This document shows, one piece after another, positions 1 to 7,831 of a DNA stretch of 64,000 nt (position 1 is the first letter of the stretch; the number at the start of each line of letters is the position of its first letter). The DNA is taken from contig NZ_JNZD01000025.1 of assembly GCF_000725495.1 (NCBI RefSeq), positions 124,001-188,000 of the forward strand. The letters run 5' to 3'. This DNA comes from Streptomyces aureus (GTDB lineage: Bacteria > Actinomycetota > Actinomycetes > Streptomycetales > Streptomycetaceae). Both the position numbers and the translations under genes were made by a program. Under the pieces are notes generated by a model that searched no databases, had not been told where the DNA came from, and worked only from the letters and a program-made list of their open reading frames with translations.

Positions 1-460
1 CTCGCCTCCGACCTCTCTTGGCCTTAATTCGTGTAACCGGCAGGAAACTACACAAACAAGACCATGAGCGCCTATAACGCTTATTCGGGTGATCCATGGT
101 GATGGCGCGGGCCCCTGCCAGCACTCCGATCGGCGGACTTCACCGGCGGCACCGGCCGTCACTCCGGCACCACGCTGGGCGTCGGCGCCAGTGCATCGAC
201 GTGCGTGGTCGATCGCCGGCAGGCCCGTCTCCGCGACGACTGGGGCAATCGGACGGCTCGTGAGAGAGCCGGCCCAGACGGTCACGACCTAGAGCCGAAG
301 TACCAGGTGGAGTCTCCCGCGGGAAACAGAACCGGCATCATGGGCGGGCCGTCCGGCGTCCCGACGCAGCAGCCCTGTCGCGAGACTTGCCCGGCTGGTG
401 ACAGCCGAGCGCTCGCGGTCGAGGGCCAGTTTCGGCGCAGCGAGGTGATGGTGGGCCCGG
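1..460. other. Region without a recognisable gene
   Basis: No open frame here has the composition of a real protein; the short frames present are arginine- and proline-rich products of antisense GC bias. Bases 25-85 are less GC-rich than the rest and could carry a promoter for something left of the window, but I cannot define -35 and -10 boxes. The stretch lies downstream of the STAS gene, which reads leftwards and stops at 461. Confidence 0.5.
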
Positions 461-829
461 TCAGGTCGTGAGGGCCTGGGCGAGGGTCGGGTAGCAGGGG
501 ATGATCGTGTCGAGGCCGACGATTTCGACGACCCGTTGGACCGGCCCACTCAGGGCCGCCATCCGGAGCCGGCCGCCCGCCGCGCTGGCGTCACGGTTCG
601 CCGCGACCAGGACGTTGATGGCACTGGAGTCCATGAAAGTTACCGCGCCCAGGTCCAGTACCGTCAGCGCCGACGCGCTCTCCTCCCCCAAGCGCAGTGC
701 CTGGCGCAGTGTGCCGACGTTGTCGGCATCGAGTGCGCCGGCCACGGCCAGGACACGGGTTCCGTCAACGGTGGTCTGCGTGATCGACAGGCGCGCAGGT
801 GGTCCCGCCGGATGGTGAATGTCTGCCAC
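461..829 (-). CDS. STAS-domain anti-sigma factor antagonist
   Basis: This 122-residue protein is a single STAS domain of the SpoIIAA/RsbV family. Such proteins bind an RsbW-like kinase when unphosphorylated and so release its sigma factor. The motif FMDSS at residues 65-69 holds the serine pair where the kinase normally phosphorylates, so the switch looks intact. The length matches the family. The start is GTG at 829, preceded by GAAGGGC. It is divergent from an RsbW-like ATPase gene (start 1056), its likely partner; an inverted repeat CTGTGGC-TGT-GCCACAG at 916-932 lies between them. Family assignment is firm; the cognate sigma factor is unknown. Confidence 0.9.
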   Translation of the reverse strand: MADIHHPAGPPARLSITQTTVDGTRVLAVAGALDADNVGTLRQALRLGEESASALTVLDLGAVTFMDSSAINVLVAANRDASAAGGRLRMAALSGPVQRVVEIVGLDTIIPCYPTLAQALTT

Positions 830-1055
830 GCGCCCTTCAGCAAGTCTCGTCGCGCACGGTCATCGCCTTCGAGGTGAAGGCCCCTCAAGAACCGCATCCT
901 ACGGACAATGTGTCTCTGTGGCTGTGCCACAGGTAACGTCCCGGAGGGTGCGTGGGCGGTGCCGGGCGGGGTACACGGCGAGAACGTGGAAGCGGGCGGA
1001 GATGGATCGATCATCCAAGGACACCACAGGCAAGCAAGTGGAGGCACCTTCGTCA

Positions 1056-1451
1056 ATGAAGGCCTACCTGTCCGTGGACGTGGACGGCTCCCCTATCGCG
1101 CAGGCCCGCCACCTCGCCGTGTCCTTCCTCTCCACGGTGCGCGACACACACGACATCCCGGTGACAGACTCGACCGTGGAGATCGTCCAGCTGATCGTGA
1201 GCGAACTGGTCACCAACGCACGCAAATACGCGCCCGGCCCGGCCCTCCTGGAACTGCACGTCACCGGCAGCACCCTGCGCATAGAGCTGTGGGACAGCAA
1301 CCCCCTGCCTCCCTCCGTGAAAGCCCCCGACCCCGGGCGGATCGGACAACACGGCCTGGAGATCGTCACCGCCCTCGCCCAGAGCATCACCATCGAGGCG
1401 ACGCCGCCCGGCAAACGCATCGTCGCCACCGTCGTACTCGCCAAGGCATGA
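1056..1451 (+). CDS. RsbW-like ATP-binding serine kinase / anti-sigma factor
   Basis: This is a GHKL (HATPase_c_2) domain protein of about 131 residues, the family of RsbW/SpoIIAB anti-sigma kinases common in Streptomyces. The N box is visible as ELVTNARKYAPG and the glycine-rich ATP lid as GRIGQHGLEIV. ATG at 1056 has GGAGG 11 bases upstream and begins where the domain begins; ATG at 1002 would add 18 residues and is the alternative. It diverges from the STAS gene at 461-829, so the two probably form a partner-switching pair. The stop overlaps by 4 bases (ATGA) the start of a PRC-barrel remnant. Confidence 0.85.
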   Translation: MKAYLSVDVDGSPIAQARHLAVSFLSTVRDTHDIPVTDSTVEIVQLIVSELVTNARKYAPGPALLELHVTGSTLRIELWDSNPLPPSVKAPDPGRIGQHGLEIVTALAQSITIEATPPGKRIVATVVLAKA

Positions 1452-1549
1452 CAGCCCCAGAGGTCGAGGCGACCGACGGCAGCATCGGCAAGGTCGACAA
1501 GCACTCGGACGACGTCAACTCCGCCTACCAGAACCACCGCCGCATCTGA
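1448..1549 (+). pseudogene. Remnant of a PRC-barrel gene
   Basis: This 33-codon frame starts inside the stop of the ATPase gene. Bases 1461-1525 match 10323-10387 of the intact PRC-barrel gene at 62 of 65 positions, in the same reading frame (VEATDGSIGKVDKHSDDV). The match ends abruptly and the frame then reads YQNHRRI and stops. The terminator that follows also resembles the one behind the intact gene. I infer a duplicated copy that has lost its start region and most of its 3' half. Translation by coupling to the ATPase is possible but a function is unlikely. Confidence 0.75.
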
Positions 1550-1570
1550 CCCTCAACAGCAGCCAGGAAC

Positions 1571-1594
1571 GGGCCCGCGGAACTCCGCGGGCCC
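1571..1594 (+). terminator. Rho-independent-type terminator hairpin
   Basis: A perfect 10-bp GC stem (1571-1580 with 1585-1594, loop AACT) follows the ATPase gene and the PRC-barrel remnant and is trailed by CGCTTCTC. Its sequence resembles the hairpin at 10627-10657 behind the intact PRC-barrel gene. Confidence 0.8.
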
Positions 1595-1757
1595 CGCTTC
1601 TCATGCCACAGGCCGCGCCCCAACCTGGTCCTGCGGATAGGCAGTTGTGCGGCCCCTTCACCTTCTCATGCCCCCCTTCAAAGGCCCCTCCCGAAGACGA
1701 GCGCCACCAAGGACACAGCCGGCCCGACGCTCCTCACCCCTGCTGCCCTGCCACCTC

Positions 1758-2413
1758 TCACGCATGTATGGGCGTGTCCTCGTCGACGTCGCGGCGGGCC
1801 CGGACGCAGCGAGCCATCTCCTCGGCGTACGGCAGGGCGACGCAGAGGCCGACTCCCGCGGCGATCGCCGTGAGGTAACCGGCCGACAGCGGCCCGTCCT
1901 TGGGCACCAGCTTCCAGTCGGGCGGCCACCGCTCCGGAACGCCCGGCGCACCTGGTCCCGGTGCAGGCAGGCCGTGAACGCCGCCGCCGTCACGGGCAGC
2001 ACCTCCAGGAAGCTGTGGATGTGCTGCTCGACGGGACGCACCTCGCGCTTGTGGGTGGCCAGCGAGACCTCCCACAGCACGGTGGCTCCGTGCGCCAGGG
2101 CCGCGCTGCCCATCAGGGACAGGACGAGCGGATTGATCTTGGCGGTGAGGCCCGCGACGACCGGGATGCCCGCCTCGGTCATCATCAGGGCGTGCACGGC
2201 GGACTCCCGGACCCCGCTGGTGTGCTCGATGTCCGAGCGGCAGTGCATCACCCAGTCCGCGACGGCGGGAACGAGCCACAGGAGCAGGACGCCGTTGAGC
2301 CGGAAGGGGCGACTGGCATTCCCGACGTCGTCGGCGCCGTAGGGGATGCGCAGCGGCGGCCGGGAACGCCAGCGCCGCCAGCGGGTGGGTGTCGATGCGC
2401 GGTGCGGCCTCAT
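1758..2413 (-). pseudogene. Frameshifted small membrane protein gene
   Basis: The gene starts at ATG 2413 behind GGAAGGGA and reads well through hydrophobic segments such as LNGVLLLWLVPAVADWVM and a glycine/alanine-rich helix to about position 1945 (DQVRRAF). From there the sensible protein continues in another frame (RWPPDWKLVPKDGPLSAGYL, then CVALPYAEEMARCVRARRD) to a TGA at 1758. One missing base near 1943-1946 explains the switch. The rejoined product would be about 218 residues with several membrane segments. I recognise the type as a conserved Streptomyces membrane protein of unknown role. Either it is a recent pseudogene or the sequence has a single-base error. Confidence 0.7.
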
Positions 2414-2619
2414 GGATTCCCTTCCTGGCCGGAACACCGAGCGCCGGGCCGGGTATCCGGAAGGGCGCGAACGGAACGACGAGCCGCGCGTTTTCCGTCG
2501 GCCTGGCCTTGGTGTCGTCCCGGACGACGCCCGTTGTTTCCCCGAGCGACGTCCATGTGCCACGGTCTTTCAGGAGCTGTCCGGCAGTTGACCATCGCGA
2601 GGGTGGGTACCCGGTCGCC

Positions 2620-2988
2620 ATGAATCACGGATACTGGGACATCGCGCTCTCGAACGTCGCGTACGGCACGATCGGGGCCCTCGTGGGCGGGCTCGTGATA
2701 GCGGGGGGTCTGATCTGGGCCGTACCCCTGGGAATTCGCATGCGCCGAGGCGAGCCCGCGCCGCCCAAGGCCCATGAGCAACCGTCGCTTCCCGAATCGG
2801 GGCCGGTGCGCGAGACCTCGGAGATCAGGGAGCCGAACGAGGTGCCCCGGGCCGCGAACGAGGGCGAACGCCTGACTCCGCACCAGCTCGGCGGCCCCGG
2901 CAGCAAGCGCAGCGACCGGCAGGACCGTCCGCGCTGGGACTCCGGTTCCAGTGGCTCGTTCGACAGCGGCGGGTCCGGCAGGGCCTGA
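2620..2988 (+). CDS. DUF6479 family membrane protein
   Basis: This 122-residue protein has one N-terminal membrane helix (residues about 17-38, GALVGGLVIAGGLIWAVPLG) and a hydrophilic, proline-, glutamate- and serine-rich cytoplasmic tail ending in a glycine/serine run. That layout fits the small DUF6479 family seen in Streptomyces; its function is unknown. ATG 2620 follows GAGGGTGGG. A second member lies at 6924-7190. The TGA stop is the first base triplet of a 27-bp tandem repeat that continues towards the SDR gene. Confidence 0.8.
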   Translation: MNHGYWDIALSNVAYGTIGALVGGLVIAGGLIWAVPLGIRMRRGEPAPPKAHEQPSLPESGPVRETSEIREPNEVPRAANEGERLTPHQLGGPGSKRSDRQDRPRWDSGSSGSFDSGGSGRA

Positions 2989-3086
2989 GCCGAGCGCGGT
3001 TCCCGCCGGACCTGAGCCCAGCGGAGTTCCCGCCCGACCCGAGCCGAGCGGAGTTCCCGCCGGACCTGAGGCGAGCGCGCCCCACC
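2986..3086 (+). repeat. 27-bp tandem repeat starting at a stop codon
   Basis: Three 27-bp units (2986-3012, 3013-3039, 3040-3066) and a partial fourth follow one another without gaps. Unit 1 begins exactly at the TGA of the upstream gene; units 1, 2 and 4 begin TGAG and unit 3 CGAG. Because 27 is a multiple of three, the repeated TGA codons stay in the reading frame of the gene. The core GTTCCCG and GGACC words recur in the 31-bp repeat behind the next gene. Confidence 0.85.
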
Positions 3087-3134
3087 TGGCGTCCGACGCG
3101 CCCCACCCCACATCCGAAGCGTTCCAGCGAGGTG

Positions 3135-4157
3135 ATGACAGTGGCACCGACTTCACGCCGGTCGGATCTGGACGGTCTTTCCGCACTCGTCACGGGTGGC
3201 TCCCGAGGGCTGGGGCTGCTGCTGGCCGCACGACTGGCCCGGCGCGGCTGCCGGGTCACCGTCGCGGGCCGCGACGAGGAAGAACTGCGCCGCGCCGCAT
3301 GGATCGAGGAGAAGACCGGCACCGCCGTGGCCACCGCCGTGTGCGACGTCCGGGACCGGCGCGCCGTGGAGTCGGCCGTCAGGCATGCGGCCGACCGGCA
3401 CGGCGGGCTGGACATCGTCGTCGCCAACGCGGGCGTCATCCAGGTGGCGCCCGTGGCCTCGCTCGACAGCGGGGCCTTCGAGGACGCCATGGCCACCATC
3501 TTCGGCGGCACGGTGAACACGGCGATGGCGGCGCTCACCCGGCTGCGCGCGAGCGGGGCCGGGGGCCGGCTGTGCCTCATCGGTTCCGTCGGCGGTCAGC
3601 TCGCCGTTCCGCATCTGCTGCCCTACTCGTGTGCCAAGGCCGCCGTGGGGGCGCTCGGCGAGGGGCTGCGGGCCGAGACGGCGGGCGGAAATCTGAGCGT
3701 GACGACGGTCCATCCAGGGCTCATGCGCACCGGTTCGCACCTTCAGGCCGAGTTCGGCGGACGGTCCTCGGAGGAGTTCGCCTGGTTCTCCGCCCTGTCG
3801 GGGGCACCGGTGGTCTCGATGGACGCCGACCGCGCGGCGGAGCGCGTCGTACGGGCTCTGGAGAAGCGCCGGACCCGCCTGGTCCTCACCCCCGCGGCAC
3901 GCGCGGCGGGGGTGGCGCACGGGGTGGCGCCGCGCGTGGTGACCCGGCTCAGTGGGTTCGCGGCCCGGCTTCTGCCCCCACCCCCGGAAGGGGACCCTCC
4001 CGTCGGCGGGGCGGGGCACGATATCGAGCAGGGGCACGGCATCGACCGTGCCGCCTCGACCTGGACGGAGAGGATCCGCCGGCTGGGCAGTGCCCTCAAC
4101 GACCGGGCGGCGCAACGCTACAACCAGCGGGTTCCCGGACCGCCGACCAGCGCTTGA
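3135..4157 (+). CDS. Short-chain dehydrogenase/reductase
   Basis: This is a classical SDR oxidoreductase of about 340 residues that would use NAD(P)H. The Rossmann glycine motif TGGSRGLG sits near residue 21, the NAG motif near residue 97, the catalytic serine in IGSVGG and the YxxxK pair in PYSCAKAA. The C-terminal 90 residues extend past the SDR core and are proline/arginine-rich. ATG 3135 is used here; GTG 3132 and GTG 3141 are close alternatives. The substrate cannot be told. The last eight codons are the first unit of a 31-bp tandem repeat. Confidence 0.88.
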   Translation: MTVAPTSRRSDLDGLSALVTGGSRGLGLLLAARLARRGCRVTVAGRDEEELRRAAWIEEKTGTAVATAVCDVRDRRAVESAVRHAADRHGGLDIVVANAGVIQVAPVASLDSGAFEDAMATIFGGTVNTAMAALTRLRASGAGGRLCLIGSVGGQLAVPHLLPYSCAKAAVGALGEGLRAETAGGNLSVTTVHPGLMRTGSHLQAEFGGRSSEEFAWFSALSGAPVVSMDADRAAERVVRALEKRRTRLVLTPAARAAGVAHGVAPRVVTRLSGFAARLLPPPPEGDPPVGGAGHDIEQGHGIDRAASTWTERIRRLGSALNDRAAQRYNQRVPGPPTSA

Positions 4158-4253
4158 GCCGGTTCCCGGACCGCCGACCAGCGCTTGAGCCGGTTCCCGG
4201 ACCGCCGACCAGCGCTTGAGCCGGTTCCCGGACGGCCGAACATCGCCTGAGCG
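4130..4253 (+). repeat. 31-bp tandem repeat spanning the SDR stop codon
   Basis: Three identical 31-bp units (4130-4160, 4161-4191, 4192-4222) and a degenerate fourth (4223-4253) are seen. Each encodes the same ending PGPPTSA and a TGA. As 31 is not a multiple of three, the TGAs at 4155, 4186 and 4217 fall in three different frames, so all three frames leaving the gene end in the same peptide and stop. Confidence 0.9.
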
Positions 4254-4308
4254 ACGGGCGGAACGTCAGGGAGCTCACGGACAAGAGCGGCGCGGGCAGC
4301 GGCACGGA

Positions 4309-4343
4309 CAGGGCGGTGCACGCACGAGGCGTGCACCGCCCTG
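4309..4343. terminator. Bidirectional terminator hairpin
   Basis: A perfect 15-bp stem (4309-4323 with 4329-4343) with loop ACGAG lies between the rightward SDR gene and the leftward Dps gene, where a shared terminator is expected. Confidence 0.85.
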
Positions 4344-4394
4344 ACACAGCGACCGAGTTCGTCCGGCGGGCGCCCGGGGACGCGGCCGGGGACG

Positions 4395-4955
4395 TCAGCG
4401 GTCCGCGGCCTTCCGGGCGGCCGCCGCCTCGGTGGGGGCGTCGGCCGTGCTGAGCGTGCCCCCCGCGGTCTCCAGGTGCGCCCGTACGAACCACTGGAAC
4501 TGCTCGAGATCACGCAGCTGCTCGATGAGCAGGTCCTCGGTGGCCGGATCGGTCTCCCCCGCCGTCCGCACCGCGGCGCGCAGATCCTCGATGAGCCCTG
4601 TGTACACGACGTCGAGCGCGCCGAGATGGGCGATGGCGTCGGCGCGGCCGACGCTGTAGTCCTTCCACGAGCGCTGCTCGACCAGCACGCCGGGAGTGCC
4701 GTAGGCGACACCTCCCAGCGCGGCGAGGCGTTCGGCGACGTCGTCCGCCATGGCCCGGACGCGGTCGACCTGCGGGTCGAGCATCTCGTGCACGGCGATG
4801 AAATGGGGGCCCACCACGTTCCAGTGGACGTGCTTGAGCGTGAGGTGGAGATCGTTGAGCGAGTTCAGCCGCTGCTGCAGCATCTCGATGAGCGAGGCGG
4901 CGTCCTGCACGGCGAGACCCGGGACGGTGTAGCGGGGCGTGGAGTCGGAAGCCAC
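4395..4955 (-). CDS. dps: Dps family DNA-binding ferritin-like protein
   Basis: This 186-residue protein is a Dps/miniferritin, which oxidises and stores iron and protects DNA during oxidative and osmotic stress. The inter-subunit ferroxidase residues are visible in HVHWNVVGPHFIAVHEMLD (two His) and the following DPQVDRV segment. An alanine/arginine-rich C-terminal tail (residues about 170-186) could be the DNA-binding extension. GTG 4955 with GGAGA upstream is the start. The neighbours are stress-signalling genes, which fits sigma-B-type control seen for dps genes in Streptomyces, but I could not define such a promoter. Confidence 0.92.
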   Translation of the reverse strand: MASDSTPRYTVPGLAVQDAASLIEMLQQRLNSLNDLHLTLKHVHWNVVGPHFIAVHEMLDPQVDRVRAMADDVAERLAALGGVAYGTPGVLVEQRSWKDYSVGRADAIAHLGALDVVYTGLIEDLRAAVRTAGETDPATEDLLIEQLRDLEQFQWFVRAHLETAGGTLSTADAPTEAAAARKAADR

Positions 4956-5200
4956 GAAATATCTCCAATCTGCTCTTTTCCAGGGGGCACCGCCTCCGGT
5001 ACCCGCCGTCGACGGACACAAGCCGGCCTCGGACCATGGAAATCGTCGGGACCACCGCCGCACGGTCCGTGGACCGATGCGGCGGCACCCCCGGCCGGAT
5101 CGGTTCGAACGAGCGGACCGGACATCCCGGGTCGCTCCCGGGGCACTCGTCGGGTGGACGGCCGGAACCCAGTCGTCCTGGTCAGGAAGGGAGGCCCGGG

Positions 5201-6469
5201 ATGACACAGCGCGACGACGGCATGCTGTCGATGTTGAGGGGGCTGCTGGTCAGCAGCCACGTGATGTCCTTCGAGCGCCTGCCCTCCCAGGTCGCCGAAC
5301 ACGCTTCGGAGGCCGGCTTCGACGACGTACGGATCTATCTCGGCGACCTGCAGCGGGACGTGCTGCGCCTGCTCACGGGCAGGGGACCGGATGCCGCGCA
5401 GGACACGGGCGAGACGCCGGCCGAGATTCCGGTCGAGGGAACGGTCGCCGGTCGCGCCTACCAGTACGGGCACATCATCGCCGTCGCGGGCGGCCGGACC
5501 GGCGCACACGACTGGTGGGTACCCCTCCTGGACGGCACCGAGCGACTCGGCGTGCTGCGCGTGACGAGCACCGTGGACGACGACCAGTGCCACCAGGACA
5601 TGCTCACGCTGGCGTCGCTGGTGGCCATGCTGGTCGTCAGCAGCAGGGGAACCAGCGACTCCCACGCCCGCCTCACCCGGGTCAAGGCGATGAACGTCGC
5701 CGCCGAGATGCAATGGACCCTGATGCCGCCGCGGACCTACGCGGACGACCGGGTCATCATCAGCGCGGTGCTGGAACCCGCCTACGAGGTGGGCGGCGAC
5801 GCCTACGACTACGCGATTGCCGGCGACACCGTGCACTTCTCGGTCTTCGACGCCATGGGCCACGACACCTCCGCGGGTCTCACCGCCAACCTCGCCGTGG
5901 CGGCCTGCCGCAACCACCGCCGGCAGGGCACTCCCCTGGACCATCTCGGTGACCGCATCGAGAGCGTTCTGCTGGGGCAGTTCGGCCACAGCCGCTACGT
6001 GACCGGCGTCCTCGCCGACCTGAACACCACCAGCGGCATCCTGACCTGGATCAACCGCGGCCACCCGCCGCCGATCGTGATCCGCGGCGGACGCTGGTCG
6101 ACCCTGCTGAAGTGCCCGCCGTCCCATCCCATGGGCACCGACCTCGATCTGCCCACGACGCCCTGCCACGAGCAGTTGGAACCCGGCGACCGGCTCGTCC
6201 TCTACACCGACGGCATCACCGAAGCACGCGTCGGAGGCGAGGAGTTCGGCCTCGCCCAATTCATCGACTTCCTGGTCCGCCACCACAGCGACGGCCTCCC
6301 CGTCCCCGAGACCCTCCGCCGTGTGATCCGCGCGCTGCTGCAGCACCACGACCAGCAACTCCAGGACGACGCCACGATCCTGGTCTGTGAATGGCTCGGC
6401 CCCCAGGCACGAACCATCGCGACCGTCGCACCCCAAGCGGGCGTACCGCTTCCCTCGGCCGGGACGTGA
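5201..6469 (+). CDS. PP2C-family (SpoIIE-type) serine phosphatase
   Basis: This 422-residue protein has an N-terminal sensor-like region (about 1-160, probably GAF-like) and a C-terminal SpoIIE/RsbU-type PP2C phosphatase. Metal-binding aspartates are visible in YEVGGDAYDY and FDAMGHDTSAG, and the later motif LVLYTDGITEAR is typical. Such enzymes dephosphorylate STAS antagonists and so switch a sigma factor on. ATG 5201 follows GGAAGGGAGG. It is divergent from dps and sits among STAS genes, so the nearby STAS proteins with intact serine (461-829 and 12350-12724) are plausible substrates. Confidence 0.92.
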   Translation: MTQRDDGMLSMLRGLLVSSHVMSFERLPSQVAEHASEAGFDDVRIYLGDLQRDVLRLLTGRGPDAAQDTGETPAEIPVEGTVAGRAYQYGHIIAVAGGRTGAHDWWVPLLDGTERLGVLRVTSTVDDDQCHQDMLTLASLVAMLVVSSRGTSDSHARLTRVKAMNVAAEMQWTLMPPRTYADDRVIISAVLEPAYEVGGDAYDYAIAGDTVHFSVFDAMGHDTSAGLTANLAVAACRNHRRQGTPLDHLGDRIESVLLGQFGHSRYVTGVLADLNTTSGILTWINRGHPPPIVIRGGRWSTLLKCPPSHPMGTDLDLPTTPCHEQLEPGDRLVLYTDGITEARVGGEEFGLAQFIDFLVRHHSDGLPVPETLRRVIRALLQHHDQQLQDDATILVCEWLGPQARTIATVAPQAGVPLPSAGT

Positions 6470-6496
6470 GCGCACCTGGGATCGGGGCAGCGCTCA
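6467..6496. terminator. Short hairpin joining two convergent stops
   Basis: TGAGCGC at 6467-6473 pairs with GCGCTCA at 6490-6496. The left arm contains the phosphatase stop codon and the right arm the complement of the DUF5133 stop. The 7-bp stem is weak for a terminator. Confidence 0.4.
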
Positions 6497-6748
6497 GGTG
6501 GCGGCCAACGGCCGGTCGGTTCCACGTTCCTTGGGGGCGGTGGAGATGCGGGCCGTGGCCGCGGACGGGGAGTCCAGGTAGACGCGCGCGGCGGCCAGCG
6601 CGTCGGTGACCTCGCGCGTGCCCATGGACACGCAGAGGGTGTACGCGAGGTCGCGGAGGCGCTCACCGGAGGGTTCCTCCTGCTCCGCGAGGAGGTCCTC
6701 GTACTTCCTCACGAGTGCGCGCAGTGTGGCGGGGTGCGGCATCAGCAT
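6494..6748 (-). CDS. DUF5133 family protein
   Basis: This 84-residue protein begins MLMPHPATLRALVRKYEDLL and contains the LCVSMGTREVTDAL segment typical of the small DUF5133 proteins of Streptomyces. The first 65 residues are helical and charged; there is no signal peptide or membrane segment. Function is unknown. ATG 6748 follows GAGGAG at a 9-base spacing; ATG 6742 is an alternative. It converges on the phosphatase gene. Membership of the stress cluster is suggested only by position. Confidence 0.8.
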   Translation of the reverse strand: MLMPHPATLRALVRKYEDLLAEQEEPSGERLRDLAYTLCVSMGTREVTDALAAARVYLDSPSAATARISTAPKERGTDRPLAAT

Positions 6749-6923
6749 GGGACCAGGCTCCTCGGGGCGTAGGTCCGTCGGCCGTACCCGCTCCGTTTCG
6801 GCAACGGACGGGAGGGGCCGACGCAGCGGGTGGGGGCGCCTCCGGTCCGAAGCACAGGCCCCGGTTTCCCCTGGGGCGGGGCCGCAAACACCGCGGTCAG
6901 TCGGGGCACGCAGGGCACTTCGG

Positions 6924-7190
6924 TCATCTGTGGGGATGCCCCTGTTCGGGGTCCTCGTCGGGCGTGCTCCACTCCTTGCCGTGCTGAGGGGGGTCCTCGA
7001 TGGCCTTGCGCGCCTGCTCGACCTGCGCCGGTGACGGGGTCGACGCGGACTTGTGGCGCTCGGCGGTGCGTCTGTGGCCCAGGAGGAACGCCGCGAGGAT
7101 CACGGCGATGACGACGACCCCCACGAGGAGCCACAGGCCCCCGGCCGTGGAGAAGGCCAGGACGAGGTGCGGTTGCGGTTCGGTAGCCAT
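6924..7190 (-). CDS. DUF6479 family membrane protein
   Basis: This 88-residue protein has one hydrophobic helix (residues about 15-38, LLVGVVVIAVILAAFLLG) followed by a basic stretch GHRRTAERHK and an acidic, histidine-ending tail. Layout and tail composition resemble the DUF6479 protein at 2620-2988, though the two share little sequence beyond the helix. Function is unknown. The ribosome binding site upstream of ATG 7190 is poor. Nothing recognisable lies between it and the DUF5133 gene. Confidence 0.7.
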   Translation of the reverse strand: MATEPQPHLVLAFSTAGGLWLLVGVVVIAVILAAFLLGHRRTAERHKSASTPSPAQVEQARKAIEDPPQHGKEWSTPDEDPEQGHPHR

Positions 7191-7312
7191 TCACGCCAAG
7201 TTCCCGAACCGGAAGATTTCAGTCGATCTCGTGCGCCTCTTCGCCGCGTGTGTGACTCGGCCGGCCATGGGAACGCGCTAAGGACGTGGCACTTCGACCT
7301 GCGGAGGCTCGC

Positions 7313-7786
7313 ATGGCCGTACGGCATCGTCTGATCCGGAAACCCCCTGAAGCCGTCTGGGCCGTCCTGTCCGACGCCGAAGGCTTCGAGCACTGGGTGG
7401 TCGGCACGTCCCGCGTCCGGTCGGGCGAGGGGCGATGGCCGGAGCTCGGAGCGACCCTTCGGTACGAGATACGGATCGGCCCCCTCACCCTGCGCAACCG
7501 GACCATCGTGCGCCGCAGCGAAGCGGCCCGCGTACTGGAGCTGGAGGCCGACAGCGGAGCGCTCGGAACCGCGAGGATCGCGATGGAACTGCGGCCCTGG
7601 GGCGAGCACACCCTGCTCATCCTCGACGAGCACCCCCTCCGCGGCCCGGGAGGCGCCCTGCACAACGGTCTGCTGGACGCGGCCCAGCAACTGAGACACC
7701 GGGCGATGCTCCGGCGTCTGGCCCGGCTGTGCGAGGCGGGCGAAACCCCGTCCGGCGCACGCGTCGGGCCGCCGCGAAGCGCGTGA
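7313..7786 (+). CDS. SRPBCC (START-like) family protein
   Basis: This 157-residue protein begins MAVRHRLIRKPPEAVWAVLS, the usual start of the SRPBCC/polyketide cyclase-like fold that binds hydrophobic ligands. The central strands (LGATLRYEIRIGPLTLRNRT) and the C-terminal helix rich in Arg and Leu fit the family. ATG 7313 with GGAGG seven bases upstream is preferred to 7286. It lies 45 bases before an FAD oxidoreductase gene in the same direction, so the two are probably co-transcribed and may act on the same lipid-like substrate. The ligand is unknown. Confidence 0.82.
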   Translation: MAVRHRLIRKPPEAVWAVLSDAEGFEHWVVGTSRVRSGEGRWPELGATLRYEIRIGPLTLRNRTIVRRSEAARVLELEADSGALGTARIAMELRPWGEHTLLILDEHPLRGPGGALHNGLLDAAQQLRHRAMLRRLARLCEAGETPSGARVGPPRSA

Positions 7787-7831
7787 GCCGGCGCACCGCC
7801 ACCCCACAACCGACCGAGCCGGGAGCACACC

